A DNA stretch of 32,701 nt from assembly GCA_017453985.1 (NCBI GenBank), contig JAFTDT010000035.1, positions 1 through 32,701 of the forward strand. The letters are read 5' to 3'. The stretch is from Clostridia bacterium. Its GTDB lineage: Bacteria; Bacillota; Clostridia; Oscillospirales; Butyricicoccaceae. The notes beneath the pieces are model-generated. The model was given only the letters and a program-made list of their open reading frames with translations. It did not search any database and was not told the origin of the DNA. Below, piece after piece: positions 15,468 to 23,382 of this stretch (the stretch's first letter is position 1; every line of letters starts with the position of its first letter). The position numbers and the translations under genes are program-made.

Positions 15468-15506
15468 GTGCCTCCATTAAATGCGTACAGACTTCCTCTA
15501 TGATAT

Positions 15507-15535
15507 ATATTATCACATATCCGCGTTCAGTACAA
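15507..15535 (-). promoter_or_regulatory. Predicted promoter of the DUF1538-PII-GNAT operon
   Basis: On the minus strand TTGTAC (15530-15535) and TAATAT (15507-15512) are 17 bases apart, about 40 bases before the DUF1538 ATG. The AT-rich stretch offers alternative -10 registers. Confidence 0.5.
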
Positions 15536-15536
15536 G

Positions 15537-15577
15537 AAAAAAAGAACCGCCGCACGGAGTGCAAACGGTTCTTTTTT
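15537..15577 (-). terminator. Rho-independent terminator after the lipoprotein gene
   Basis: An 11-bp stem AAAAAGAACCG/CGGTTCTTTTT encloses a second small stem GCAC/GTGC, followed by a T-run on the minus strand. It starts within 10 bases of the lipoprotein stop. The A/T symmetry means it could also work in the plus direction. Confidence 0.85.
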
Positions 15578-15583
15578 GTCATG

Positions 15584-16513
15584 TCAGTCTGCGTAGCTGA
15601 GCCCGTCCATCACGTCCGGCGCGCTCAGCACCTCGCCGCCGGAAACGATGTTGTTATAATCCTCTATCAGCAGCCAGCCGCGCTCGCCGCTGTCCATCTT
15701 CAGCTCGACCCACTGGATATTGTCCGTCCCCACAAGCGTCCCGCTGCCGGCGGGCAGCTCCAGCGTCGCGGCGTCGGTGAAGTTCTCCGCATACGCGGTC
15801 AGACTCCGCTTCAGCTCCACCCGATGAGACGTCTCGAACAGCTCCGGCGCGAATATCAGCCTGTGATCCGGCATCAGCGCATAGCGCGAGCGGAAAAACC
15901 ACGTCTGGAGAATGGCGGCGCGGGTCGTGTTCTCCACCACGCCGTTGCCCCGTATCGTCATTCCGTCGTACAGGCTCTCTATCGTGTCGTCCTCCCATTC
16001 CCAGTCGGCAGGCACGGGCTTGGTGCGGTTTGCGCCCTCGTTCATGAAGATTATCTCGCCGTTTATGTAGGCATAGAAGTCCGAGGCGTGGTCGTCGCTC
16101 GGTCCCTCCTCGCTGATGATTATCTCCCGGCAGCCGTCGGAAGCGTCTATGTCCACCAGCGCAAAGCGGGGAATAAGCATCACGCTGTATTCCTTCCTTA
16201 TCTCCTTGCCGCCGATGCGCAGCACATAGCCTTCGCCGTCCGCCTCGGCGGTGATCTCCTCCTCCGTGCCGTCGCCGTCCATATCGGTCATGACCGTCTC
16301 GCCGAAATCATGCACCTCCGGCGCGGGCGCCGGATCGGGTTCCGGCTCAGGCTCCGGCTCCGGTTCGGGTTCCGGCTGCGGATCGGACTGCGGCTGCGGA
16401 TCGCCGCCCTGCTGCGTCTGCGGCTCCGGCGGTGTCTGCGGCTCCTCCTTGCTGCACGCCGAGACGGAAACCGCCAGCAGCAGCGCAAGCATTACTGCAA
16501 ATATTTTTTTCAT
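15584..16513 (-). CDS. Lipoprotein with Pro-Glu tether and calcium-loop/SH3-like domains, function unknown
   Basis: The 309-residue product begins with a lipoprotein signal peptide (MKKIFAVMLALLLAVSVSAC) with C20 as the lipidated residue. A low-complexity spacer follows (about 28-66) of Pro, Gln and then PE repeats, which would hold the domain away from the membrane. Next comes a segment starting MTDMDGDGTEEE (75-86), a calcium-loop motif like those of FG-GAP/VCBS-type repeats. The C-terminal 60 residues (LPAGSGTLVGTDNIQWVELK, then GERGWLLIEDY) look like an SH3-type fold. It sits on the outer face of the membrane; the ligand is unknown. The ATG at 16513 has GGGAGGA upstream; an earlier in-frame start would destroy the signal peptide. 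The gene has its own terminator. Confidence 0.85.
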   Translation of the reverse strand: MKKIFAVMLALLLAVSVSACSKEEPQTPPEPQTQQGGDPQPQSDPQPEPEPEPEPEPEPDPAPAPEVHDFGETVMTDMDGDGTEEEITAEADGEGYVLRIGGKEIRKEYSVMLIPRFALVDIDASDGCREIIISEEGPSDDHASDFYAYINGEIIFMNEGANRTKPVPADWEWEDDTIESLYDGMTIRGNGVVENTTRAAILQTWFFRSRYALMPDHRLIFAPELFETSHRVELKRSLTAYAENFTDAATLELPAGSGTLVGTDNIQWVELKMDSGERGWLLIEDYNNIVSGGEVLSAPDVMDGLSYAD

Positions 16514-16530
16514 ATATTTTCCTCCCTGCG

Positions 16531-16559
16531 CAAAAATGCCGCGCCAAAGGCGCGGCATT
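16531..16559 (-). terminator. Rho-independent terminator after rpsU
   Basis: An 11-bp perfect stem (16535-16545 with 16549-16559, AATGCCGCGCC arm) with a 3-base loop is followed on the minus strand by TTTG. It ends 8 bases from the rpsU stop and 18 bases before the lipoprotein ATG, whose promoter is therefore unclear. Confidence 0.88.
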
Positions 16560-16567
16560 GCCTGCAC

Positions 16568-16750
16568 TTATCTGTACATTTTTTTCTTCGCCCTTGCCGC
16601 CTCGCTCTTCTTGCGGCGCTTTACACTGGGGCTTTCATAGTGTTCACGCTTACGGAGCTCAGAAAGTACACCGGACTTCGCACAGGAACGCTTGAAACGC
16701 CTGAGCGCATTGTCCAACGATTCATCCGGCTTAACACGGATCTCTGCCAT
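16568..16750 (-). CDS. rpsU: 30S ribosomal protein bS21
   Basis: The 60-residue basic protein matches bS21 end to end: [20 protein letters not shown], the single conserved cysteine region (SCAKSGVL), and a C-terminus rich in Arg and Lys ([19 protein letters not shown]). It binds the 30S subunit near the 3' end of 16S rRNA and helps initiation. The length is normal. The ATG at 16750 is preceded by GGAGGGAGGGAAG. It has a perfect consensus promoter directly after the leuS stop codon and a strong terminator, so it is probably expressed both alone and by read-through from leuS. Confidence 0.95.
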   Translation of the reverse strand: MAEIRVKPDESLDNALRRFKRSCAKSGVLSELRKREHYESPSVKRRKKSEAARAKKKMYR

Positions 16751-16786
16751 TTTTTCTTCCCTCCCTCCACATATAAGACCAAGTAA

Positions 16787-16837
16787 CGCTTATAAGCGCT
16801 GCTCAATTATTATATCTTTTTCGGCGCGTCTTGTCAA
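16787..16837 (-). promoter_or_regulatory. Perfect consensus promoter of rpsU with palindrome in the early transcript
   Basis: On the minus strand TTGACA (16832-16837) and TATAAT (16809-16814) are exactly 17 bases apart, a full match to the sigma-A consensus. Roughly 10 bases after the -10 lies the perfect 12-bp palindrome CGCTTATAAGCG (16787-16798), close to the expected transcription start, which could be an operator. The -35 lies six bases from the leuS stop. Confidence 0.88.
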
Positions 16838-16842
16838 TATGA

Positions 16843-19251
16843 TTACATCGGTTTAACTACAAAATTAACGATTTTATTTTTAATTACGATGGATTTCACG
16901 ACCTGCATGCCCGCCAGCGCCGCGCTGACCTTCTCGTCCGCGCGGGCAATCTCCAGCACGCGCTCGTCCTCCTCGTCCTTCGCCGCGGTGATGACGCCCT
17001 TGAGCTTGCCGTTTACCTGCACCGCCAGCTCTACCACATCGTCCACGGTCTTGCTCTCGTCATACGCAGGCCACGCCGTCGCCGCCAGCATCCTCTCCCC
17101 GCCGAAGCGCTCGTTCAGCTCCTCCGTCAGGTGGGGCGCAAAGGGATTGAGAATGGTGATGAAGTCCGTAAACTCAGCGCGGTTCACGCCCTGCTCGTCA
17201 AGCTGATTGAGCAGCGACATCATCGCTGCGATGGCGGTGTTGAACTTGAGGTTTTCTATGTCCTCACCGACCTTTTTGATCGTCTTGTGCATCGCCTTTT
17301 CATTGGCGGCGGAATACTCCTTGCCCTCCTGCACGCGCTCCGCGAGCGCGATGATGCGGTCGAGGAAGCGGCGGCAGCCTCTGATGCCGCTGTCCGACCA
17401 CGGCGCCGCCTTTTCAAAATCGCCGATGAACATCTCATAGAGGCGCATGGTATCCGCGCCGTAGCGGGCGATGATATCGTCGGGATTTATCACGTTGCCG
17501 CGGCTCTTGCTCATCTTCTCGCCGTTTTCGCCCAATATCATGCCGTGGCTGGTGCGCTTCATATACGGCTCGCTCGTCGGCGCGACGCCGATATCGTAAA
17601 GGAACTTATGCCAGAAACGGCTGTACAGCAGATGCAGCGTGGTATGCTCCATGCCGCCGTTGTACCAATCCACCGGCGTCCAGTAGCGGAGCGCCTCCGG
17701 CGACGCCAGCGCCTTATCGTTGTGCGGGTCGGTATAGCGCAGGAAATACCAGCTTGAGCCTGCCCACTGCGGCATGGTGTCTGTCTCGCGCTTTGCCGCG
17801 GCTCCGCAGCGCGGACAGGTCGTGTTCACCCAGTCCGTGCAGTTCGCCAGCGGAGACTCGCCGTTGTCTGTGACCTCGTATTTCTCCACCTCCGGCAGCC
17901 TCAGCGGCAGCTCGTTCTCCGGCACGGGGACCCAGCCGCACTTTTCACAGTACACGAGCGGTATCGGCTCGCCCCAGTAACGCTGGCGTGAGAACACCCA
18001 GTCGCGCAGCTTGTAATTCACCTTCTCGTGACCCTGGCCCTCCGCCTTGAGGCGGGCTATCATCGCCGCCTTGCCCTCCTCGACGCTCATGCCGTCAAGG
18101 AAGCCGCTGTTGACCAGAGTGCCGGTTTCGCAGTCCGTGAACGCCGCCTGCGTCACGTCGCCGCCTGCCACGACCTCTATGATCGGCAGTCCGAACTTGC
18201 GCGCGAACTCCCAATCTCGCTCGTCGTGTCCCGGCACCGCCATTATCGCGCCGGTTCCGTAGCCCATCAATACATAGTCGGAAACAAAGACGGGTATCTC
18301 CGCGCCGTTGGCAGGGTTTATCGCGTTCACGCCCGCGATGCGCACGCCGGTCTTGTCCTTTGCCAGCTCCGTGCGCTCGAAGTCCGATTTTTTCGAGGAC
18401 TGATAGCGGTAGTCCGCCACCTCGGCGTAATTTTCTATCCGATCCTTCCACTTTTCCACATAGGGATGCTCCGGCGAAATGACCATATAGGTCGCGCCGA
18501 ACAGCGTATCCACGCGGGTGGTGTATATCTTCAGCTTGTCGCCGGCGGTAGTGTCAAAATCCACCTCCGCACCGGTGCTGCGCCCGATCCAGTTGAGCTG
18601 CTGCGCCTTGATGCGCGGCAGAAAATCCACCGTGTCCAAATCGTCTATCAGCCGCTGGGCATAGGCGGTTATCTTCAGCATCCACTGGCTCTTTTCGCGG
18701 CGGACGACCTCGCTGCCGCAGCGCTCGCACACGCCGTTGACGACCTCCTCGTTGGCAAGCACGCATTTGCAGGAGGTGCACCAGTTGACGGGCATGGTGG
18801 ACTTGTACGCCAGCCCGTGCTCGAACATCTTGAGGAATATCCACTGCGTCCACTTGTAATAATCCGGGTCGGTGGTGTTGACCTCGCGCGACCAATCGAA
18901 GGACAGTCCTATCGCCTGAAGCTGCGCCTTAAAGCGCGCCACGTTGGTCTTTGTCACCTCACGCGGGTGGATATTGTTCTTGATCGCATAATTCTCCGTC
19001 GGCAGTCCGAATGCGTCCCATCCTATCGGAAACAGGACGTTATAGCCCTGCATGCGGCGCTTGCGCGCGACGATATCCAGCGCCGTGTACGGGCGCGGGT
19101 GACCGATATGCAGTCCCGCGCCGGAGGGATACGGGAACTCGATAAGCGCGAAGAACTTCTCCTTATCGCTGCCGTTTTCGGCATGAAATACTCCGCTCTC
19201 CTCCCAGCGCCGCTGCCATTTTTTCTCCATGTCGGCAAAATCGTGCCTCAT
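16843..19251 (-). CDS. leuS: Leucyl-tRNA synthetase
   Basis: The 802-residue class I synthetase has the HIGH motif (HIGH at 48-51, in [18 protein letters not shown]), the [13 protein letters not shown] segment, and the KMSKS loop (KMSKSRGN, near residue 580). Two CxxC zinc-ribbon pairs are present (CTSCK with CERCG; CEKCG with CPRCG). Between the active-site halves is the editing domain ([27 protein letters not shown]) that clears mischarged isoleucine or norvaline products. It joins leucine to tRNA-Leu in the cytosol. The length agrees with other Firmicute LeuRS (about 805). The ATG overlaps the stop of the rsfS part of the upstream gene by 4 bases. No T-box leader is seen, consistent with leuS being embedded in an operon rather than having its own promoter. 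Confidence 0.97.
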   Translation of the reverse strand: MRHDFADMEKKWQRRWEESGVFHAENGSDKEKFFALIEFPYPSGAGLHIGHPRPYTALDIVARKRRMQGYNVLFPIGWDAFGLPTENYAIKNNIHPREVTKTNVARFKAQLQAIGLSFDWSREVNTTDPDYYKWTQWIFLKMFEHGLAYKSTMPVNWCTSCKCVLANEEVVNGVCERCGSEVVRREKSQWMLKITAYAQRLIDDLDTVDFLPRIKAQQLNWIGRSTGAEVDFDTTAGDKLKIYTTRVDTLFGATYMVISPEHPYVEKWKDRIENYAEVADYRYQSSKKSDFERTELAKDKTGVRIAGVNAINPANGAEIPVFVSDYVLMGYGTGAIMAVPGHDERDWEFARKFGLPIIEVVAGGDVTQAAFTDCETGTLVNSGFLDGMSVEEGKAAMIARLKAEGQGHEKVNYKLRDWVFSRQRYWGEPIPLVYCEKCGWVPVPENELPLRLPEVEKYEVTDNGESPLANCTDWVNTTCPRCGAAAKRETDTMPQWAGSSWYFLRYTDPHNDKALASPEALRYWTPVDWYNGGMEHTTLHLLYSRFWHKFLYDIGVAPTSEPYMKRTSHGMILGENGEKMSKSRGNVINPDDIIARYGADTMRLYEMFIGDFEKAAPWSDSGIRGCRRFLDRIIALAERVQEGKEYSAANEKAMHKTIKKVGEDIENLKFNTAIAAMMSLLNQLDEQGVNRAEFTDFITILNPFAPHLTEELNERFGGERMLAATAWPAYDESKTVDDVVELAVQVNGKLKGVITAAKDEEDERVLEIARADEKVSAALAGMQVVKSIVIKNKIVNFVVKPM

Positions 19252-20771
19252 TTTCCCTCATCCTTTATCTTATATTCTTCTATATCCACGTTCATCGCGT
19301 CTCCCCACAGGCGCTCCAGCGCGTACAGCTCGCGCGCCTCCTGCAGAAAGATGTTCACCACCACGGTGGTGTAGTCGAGCAGGATCCAGCTTGAGGTCAC
19401 GCCCTCGGTATGATGCGGCGTGACGCCCTCGTCCTTCAGCTTTTTCTCTATCTCCTCGCTCAGCGAGCGGATATGCGTGCTGGAGGTGCCCGTCATGACG
19501 ACGAAATAATCCGCCAGCGTAGTCTGCTCCGTCACCTTCATGGCGACGATATCGTTTGCCTTCTTCGTGTCCGCCGTCCTGACGATGCGCTCCAGCAGCT
19601 CTTCCGGTGTGAATGCTTTATTTTCCATATTCTCTCTCCGTTTTTTCAGATTTTCCAGCGCCTGCACGCTGCGCCCGTAAATGACTCCGCCGCGCGAACG
19701 GATATATTCCGCGCTGCGCTCCATGCACATTATCGCCGCGGCGTCAAGGTCGCGCAGCGCCAGCTCCCGTTCCGGCGCGGCATATTCCCCGCGCGTCTCC
19801 TCGCATTTGTCCGCCGTGTAGATTATCTTGTCCAGCAGCGTCATCTCCGCGCTGCCGGTGGCGTGATATTTTATCGCCCGCACGACCTCGCCGCTCATTC
19901 GGTATCTGCGCCGCGCCAGCTCCGCCGCGGTGTCCGCATGCACGAGCTGGAGGTTTTCTTCGCTATAATCTGTTATTATATCCCATTCCGCGCATAATTG
20001 CAACTGCTTATCAAGCGGAATTTCCTTTGTTATATCATGCAGCAGCGCCGCGGCACGCGCCGCGTATTCGTCCGCGCCGTATAGCTGCGCCAGACGCGCC
20101 GCCATGCTCTCGCAGCCGAGCGTGTGCCGCAGGCGGCTTTCGCTCAGCGCCGCCCGTGCCTCCGCACGCAGATATTCGAGCGAAGGCGGGTACAGCCCCT
20201 GCGCGCGGATATATTCCGCCACGTCCGCCGGCAGCAGCTCCCATCCCTCTCCGCGCCGCAGCATGGTTGAGCTGACGGGCACCGCCTCCGCCTCTATCAC
20301 GCGCACGCGCGCGCCGTATCTTTCCGCAAGCTCCGCCGCCTTTTCCCGCAGGCGCTCGCGCTCGCCGTGCTCCCGCGCGACCGCCGCGACGGAGGCGAGC
20401 TGCATTATCCTCTCGCTCTCGCGCCAGTTCTCCAGCGTCATCAGCATGTCCGTGCCGACGACGAGCCACAGCTCCGCCTCCGGATACAGCCGCCGCAGCT
20501 CCGCAATGGTGTCCACAGTATAGCTGCGCCCGCCGCGCCGCGCCTCGATATCGCTCACCTCCGCGCCGGGCACCTGCTCGGCGGCGAGGCGCGTCATCTC
20601 CAGCCGCTGCTGCGGCGACGCCGTCTCCTCCGGCAGCGCCTTGTGCGGCGGCAGACAGGCGGGCATGAATATCAGTCTGTCCAGAGAAAGCTCTCGCACG
20701 CAGGCGCGTGCCGCCGAGACATGCCCCATATGCGGCGGGTTGAAGGTCCCGCCGAACATCGCTATCCTCAT
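19248..20771 (-). CDS. nadD: Fused NadD (NaMN adenylyltransferase) - YqeK (HD hydrolase) - RsfS (ribosome silencing factor)
   Basis: One uninterrupted frame of 507 residues holds three proteins that are usually separate. Residues 1-200 are NadD, with ATP motif [11 protein letters not shown] and VSSTMLR; it makes deamido-NAD. Residues about 205-375 are YqeK, an HD-domain hydrolase ([40 protein letters not shown]) whose family cleaves Ap4A symmetrically. Residues 382-507 are RsfS/YbeB/Iojap ([28 protein letters not shown]), which binds uL14 and blocks subunit joining. The ATG at 20771 overlaps the yhbY stop. At the YqeK-RsfS junction an ATG (19628) is preceded by GGAGAGAG, so RsfS may also be made by internal initiation. 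Earlier in-frame starts lack family sequence and are rejected. Confidence 0.85.
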   Translation of the reverse strand: MRIAMFGGTFNPPHMGHVSAARACVRELSLDRLIFMPACLPPHKALPEETASPQQRLEMTRLAAEQVPGAEVSDIEARRGGRSYTVDTIAELRRLYPEAELWLVVGTDMLMTLENWRESERIMQLASVAAVAREHGERERLREKAAELAERYGARVRVIEAEAVPVSSTMLRRGEGWELLPADVAEYIRAQGLYPPSLEYLRAEARAALSESRLRHTLGCESMAARLAQLYGADEYAARAAALLHDITKEIPLDKQLQLCAEWDIITDYSEENLQLVHADTAAELARRRYRMSGEVVRAIKYHATGSAEMTLLDKIIYTADKCEETRGEYAAPERELALRDLDAAAIMCMERSAEYIRSRGGVIYGRSVQALENLKKRRENMENKAFTPEELLERIVRTADTKKANDIVAMKVTEQTTLADYFVVMTGTSSTHIRSLSEEIEKKLKDEGVTPHHTEGVTSSWILLDYTTVVVNIFLQEARELYALERLWGDAMNVDIEEYKIKDEGK

Positions 20772-21070
20772 TTTTTCGCCCGCGGCAGCTCTATCACCGG
20801 CTTTTCCGCGTTGCGGCGGTAGATGACAAAGCGGCTGCCGATGCACTGCACCGGCTCCGCGTCCAGCGCCTCGCACATCACCTCGCACGCCTCGCGCGCG
20901 GTCAGCATCGCCGTCTCCAGCACGCGCAGCTTTATCAGCTCCCGCGCGCGCAGCGCGTCGCCCGCCTGCGCTATCACGCTTTCCGTGATGCCGTCCTTGC
21001 CTATCTGCCCTATGGTGTCCGTGCCGTTTGCCAGTCCGCGCAGATATGCTCTTTCCTTGCTTGTAAGCAT
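20768..21070 (-). CDS. yhbY: YhbY-family (CRM domain) ribosome assembly RNA-binding protein
   Basis: The 100-residue protein matches the single-domain CRM/YhbY family: N-terminal LTSKERAYLRGLA, then the IGKDGITESVIAQAGDALRA loop-helix that contacts RNA, and ELIKLRVLETA, ending in a strand IGSRFVIYRR. The family binds pre-50S particles during ribosome assembly in the cytosol. The length is usual. The ATG directly abuts the rdgB stop (TAA then ATG), and the stop overlaps the nadD start by 4 bases, so translation is tightly coupled along the operon. Confidence 0.92.
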   Translation of the reverse strand: MLTSKERAYLRGLANGTDTIGQIGKDGITESVIAQAGDALRARELIKLRVLETAMLTAREACEVMCEALDAEPVQCIGSRFVIYRRNAEKPVIELPRAKK

Positions 21071-21664
21071 TTATAATATCCCCCGTTTCTTCATTTCCTC
21101 ATGCAGCGCCGCGATAGCGCGCGCGCGATGGGATATGCGGTTTTTCAGCTCTGCCGGCATCTCGGCAAAGGTCTGACCGTATTCCTCCACGAAAAACACC
21201 GGGTCATAACCGAAGCCGCCCGTGCCGCGGCGCTCCGCCAGTATCCGTCCCTCGCACTCGCCGCGCACGCAGAACTCCGTGCCATCCGGCAGCACGCACG
21301 CCATGACGGAAACAAAGCGCCCGCCGCGCTCGTCCTCCGGCACGCCGCGCATATTCTCCAAAAGCAGGCTGACGCGGTCGCTGTCGCTGCCGCCGCCGTA
21401 GCGCGCCGAATATACGCCCGGCGCGCCGTCCAGCGCATATACCTCCAGTCCGGAGTCGTCCGCCACAGCCGGCAGACCTCCCTCCGCGCAGGCGGCGCGA
21501 GCCTTTATCAGCGCGTTTTCTTCAAAGGTCGCGCCCGTCTCCTCCGGCTGCGAGCTTATGCCCGCCTGCGCCAGATTTATCAGCTCCATGCCCGCGGAGC
21601 CGAGTATCGCCTCCAGCTCGCACAGCTTTTTCTCATTATTGCTTGCTATTATGATTTTTTTCAT
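21071..21664 (-). CDS. rdgB: XTP/dITP diphosphatase (RdgB/HAM1)
   Basis: The 197-residue protein has all landmarks of the HAM1 house-cleaning nucleotidases: SNNEKK (8-13) for substrate binding, EETGATFEENALIKA, DDSGLEVYALDGAPGVYSAR with the catalytic aspartates, GGFGYDPVF and the final SHRARA motif. It hydrolyses XTP, ITP and dITP to monophosphates, keeping deaminated purines out of nucleic acids. The length is typical. It follows rph by 4 bases; the pairing rph-rdgB is common in Firmicutes and other bacteria. ATG at 21664. Confidence 0.95.
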   Translation of the reverse strand: MKKIIIASNNEKKLCELEAILGSAGMELINLAQAGISSQPEETGATFEENALIKARAACAEGGLPAVADDSGLEVYALDGAPGVYSARYGGGSDSDRVSLLLENMRGVPEDERGGRFVSVMACVLPDGTEFCVRGECEGRILAERRGTGGFGYDPVFFVEEYGQTFAEMPAELKNRISHRARAIAALHEEMKKRGIL

Positions 21665-21668
21665 TCTC

Positions 21669-22397
21669 TCACCCGAAAATATGTCCTATCGCCTCGCGCT
21701 GGCAGCGTATCAGCTTCATTATCCCCGCCTGTGCCATGGCGTACATCTCGTCCAGCTCGCGCTTGGAGAACGGGCGCTCCTCGCCCGTGCCCTGCAGCTC
21801 GATTATCCTGCCCTCGTCGTCCATGACGAAGTTGAAGTCCACCTGACAGGAGCTGTCCTCACCGTAATCGAGGTCGCACAGCGGCAGGTCGTTTACGATG
21901 CCGACGCTGACTGCCGCCACGTAGGAATACAGCGGCAGCGTGGGAAAGGCGCCCTGCGAACGCAGTCTGTCCAGCGCCAGCACCAGCGCGCAGAAGCCGC
22001 CGGTGATGGAGGCGCAGCGGGTGCCGCCGTCCGCCTGTATCACGTCGCAGTCCACCACGATGCTGCGCTCGCCCAGCCCGTCAAGGTCGGTGACGGAGCG
22101 CAGCGCGCGCCCGATCAGGCGCTGTATCTCCGCGCTGCGCCCGTTCAGCTTCAGCTTGCTGATGTCGCCCTGGTTGCGCGTCTGCGTGGCGCGGGGCAGC
22201 ATGCTGTATTCCGCCGTGACCCAGCCGCGCCCCTGCCCGCGCATGAAGGGCGGGACGTTTTCCTCCACGGTGGCGCTGCATATCACCTTGGTGCCTCCGC
22301 ACTCTATCAGCACCGAGCCCTCCGGATATTTGATAAAATCCGTCGTTATCCTCACGGGACGCAGCTCGTTGTTCTTTCTCATATCGCTCCTTGCCAT
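21669..22397 (-). CDS. rph: Ribonuclease PH
   Basis: The 242-residue protein shows the RNase PH pattern from RKNNELRPVRI through GGTKVICSATVEENVPPF, GRGWVTAEYSMLPRAT, the RLIGRALRS phosphate-binding region and DCDVIQADGGTR, to EIQGT-like LQGTGEE near the end. It trims the 3' ends of tRNA precursors by phosphorolysis, forming hexamers in the cytosol. The length is normal and the C-terminus is complete. The start is ATG 22397 with AAAGGAGGGG upstream; a second in-frame ATG follows five codons later. It lies 14 bases after ftsY. Confidence 0.95.
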   Translation of the reverse strand: MARSDMRKNNELRPVRITTDFIKYPEGSVLIECGGTKVICSATVEENVPPFMRGQGRGWVTAEYSMLPRATQTRNQGDISKLKLNGRSAEIQRLIGRALRSVTDLDGLGERSIVVDCDVIQADGGTRCASITGGFCALVLALDRLRSQGAFPTLPLYSYVAAVSVGIVNDLPLCDLDYGEDSSCQVDFNFVMDDEGRIIELQGTGEERPFSKRELDEMYAMAQAGIMKLIRCQREAIGHIFG

Positions 22398-22411
22398 GCC
22401 TGTCCCCTCCT

Positions 22412-23317
22412 TTATTCAAAAAACGCCCGCACGAACTCCGCCGCGTCAAACTCCAGCAGGTCGTCCGCCTTTTCGCCCACGCCGATGTACTTTATCGGCA
22501 CGCCGAGGCGCGAGGACACGTTGATGGCGATGGCGCCCTTTGCCGTGCCGTCCAGCTTGGTCATGACGATGCCGGTCAGCGGCGCCGCGCCGTTGAAGCC
22601 GTCCGCCTGACTGACTGCGTTCTGCCCCGTTGTGGCGTCCAGCACCAGCAGCACCTCCGTATCGGCGTCCGGCAGCTCGCGCTGGATGACGCGCAGCATC
22701 TTGGAAAGCTCGTTCATCAGATTGTTCTTATTGTGCAGCCTGCCCGCCGTGTCGCATATCACCACGTCCGTGCCGCGCGCCTTCGCCGCCGAGATTGCGT
22801 CGAAGATGACCGCCGAGGGGTCTGCGCCCTCGACGTGCTTCACGATCTCCGCGCCGGTGCGCTGCGCCCAGATGGACAGCTGCTCCGCCGCCGCCGCGCG
22901 GAAGGTGTCTCCCGCCGCCAGCAGCACCCGTTTGCCCTCCGCCGCCAGCTTTTCGCTCAGCTTGCCGATGGTGGTGGTCTTGCCCACGCCGTTCACGCCG
23001 ACCATCAGTATGACGGATGGCTTGGTCTCCAGCTTCAGCCCGGGGTTGGGCGTCATTTTCTCCGCCAGTATCTCGCAGAGGCAGTCCACAACGTCCTCGC
23101 GGGTCTTGAGATTTCTCAGCTTGGACTGCTTTCTCAGCTCCTCCGTCACGTCGGACGCCAGATAAGCGCCCATGTCCGCCATGACCATGGCGTCCTCCAG
23201 CTCCTCCAGCAGCTCCTCGTCCACTCCGCGGAAGGTGGCGAACACCGCGTTGATGTTGCCCGCCGCGGACTCGCGTGTTTTCTTCAGTCCGCTCTTTATT
23301 TTATCGAAAAAAGACAT
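22412..23317 (-). CDS. ftsY: Signal recognition particle receptor FtsY
   Basis: The 301-residue GTPase has the N domain helices (residues 30-95) and the G domain: P-loop GVNGVGKT (107-114), the GDTFRAAAAEQL segment with the insertion-box (136-147), DTAGR (189-193), and TKLDGTAKGG-like TKLDGTAKGA (253-262). It docks SRP-ribosome complexes at the membrane. It lacks the long acidic N-terminal A domain of Enterobacteria, as usual in Firmicutes, and membrane binding is probably through the N-terminal amphipathic helix (MSFFDKIKSGLKKT). ATG at 23317 with a GGAGTG site. It follows smc with a 65-bp gap, the classical smc-ftsY order. Confidence 0.96.
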   Translation of the reverse strand: MSFFDKIKSGLKKTRESAAGNINAVFATFRGVDEELLEELEDAMVMADMGAYLASDVTEELRKQSKLRNLKTREDVVDCLCEILAEKMTPNPGLKLETKPSVILMVGVNGVGKTTTIGKLSEKLAAEGKRVLLAAGDTFRAAAAEQLSIWAQRTGAEIVKHVEGADPSAVIFDAISAAKARGTDVVICDTAGRLHNKNNLMNELSKMLRVIQRELPDADTEVLLVLDATTGQNAVSQADGFNGAAPLTGIVMTKLDGTAKGAIAINVSSRLGVPIKYIGVGEKADDLLEFDAAEFVRAFFE

Positions 23318-23382
23318 ACTTTCACTCCTTATGTATATTCAGCCGCCCTGCGGCATTGCTTATCATGCCAGTTCCGCCGTGC

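Noticed and set aside
13989-15503. 504-codon plus-strand frame opposite the DUF1538 gene
   Set aside because: The product is full of His, Arg and Gln repeats with no fold-like pattern; it is the complement of membrane-helix codons.
16330-16395. Tandem DNA repeat as a possible CRISPR or minisatellite
   Set aside because: It is the in-frame coding of the lipoprotein Pro-Glu spacer; the units are 6 bp and imperfect, with no spacer pattern.
19140-19260. T-box leader before leuS
   Set aside because: leuS starts 4 bases inside the previous gene, so there is no room for a leader and no T-box sequence was seen.
23318-23382. Terminator between smc and ftsY
   Set aside because: A short GCCGC/GCGGC hairpin exists on the minus strand, but no T-run follows it, so read-through from smc to ftsY is expected.
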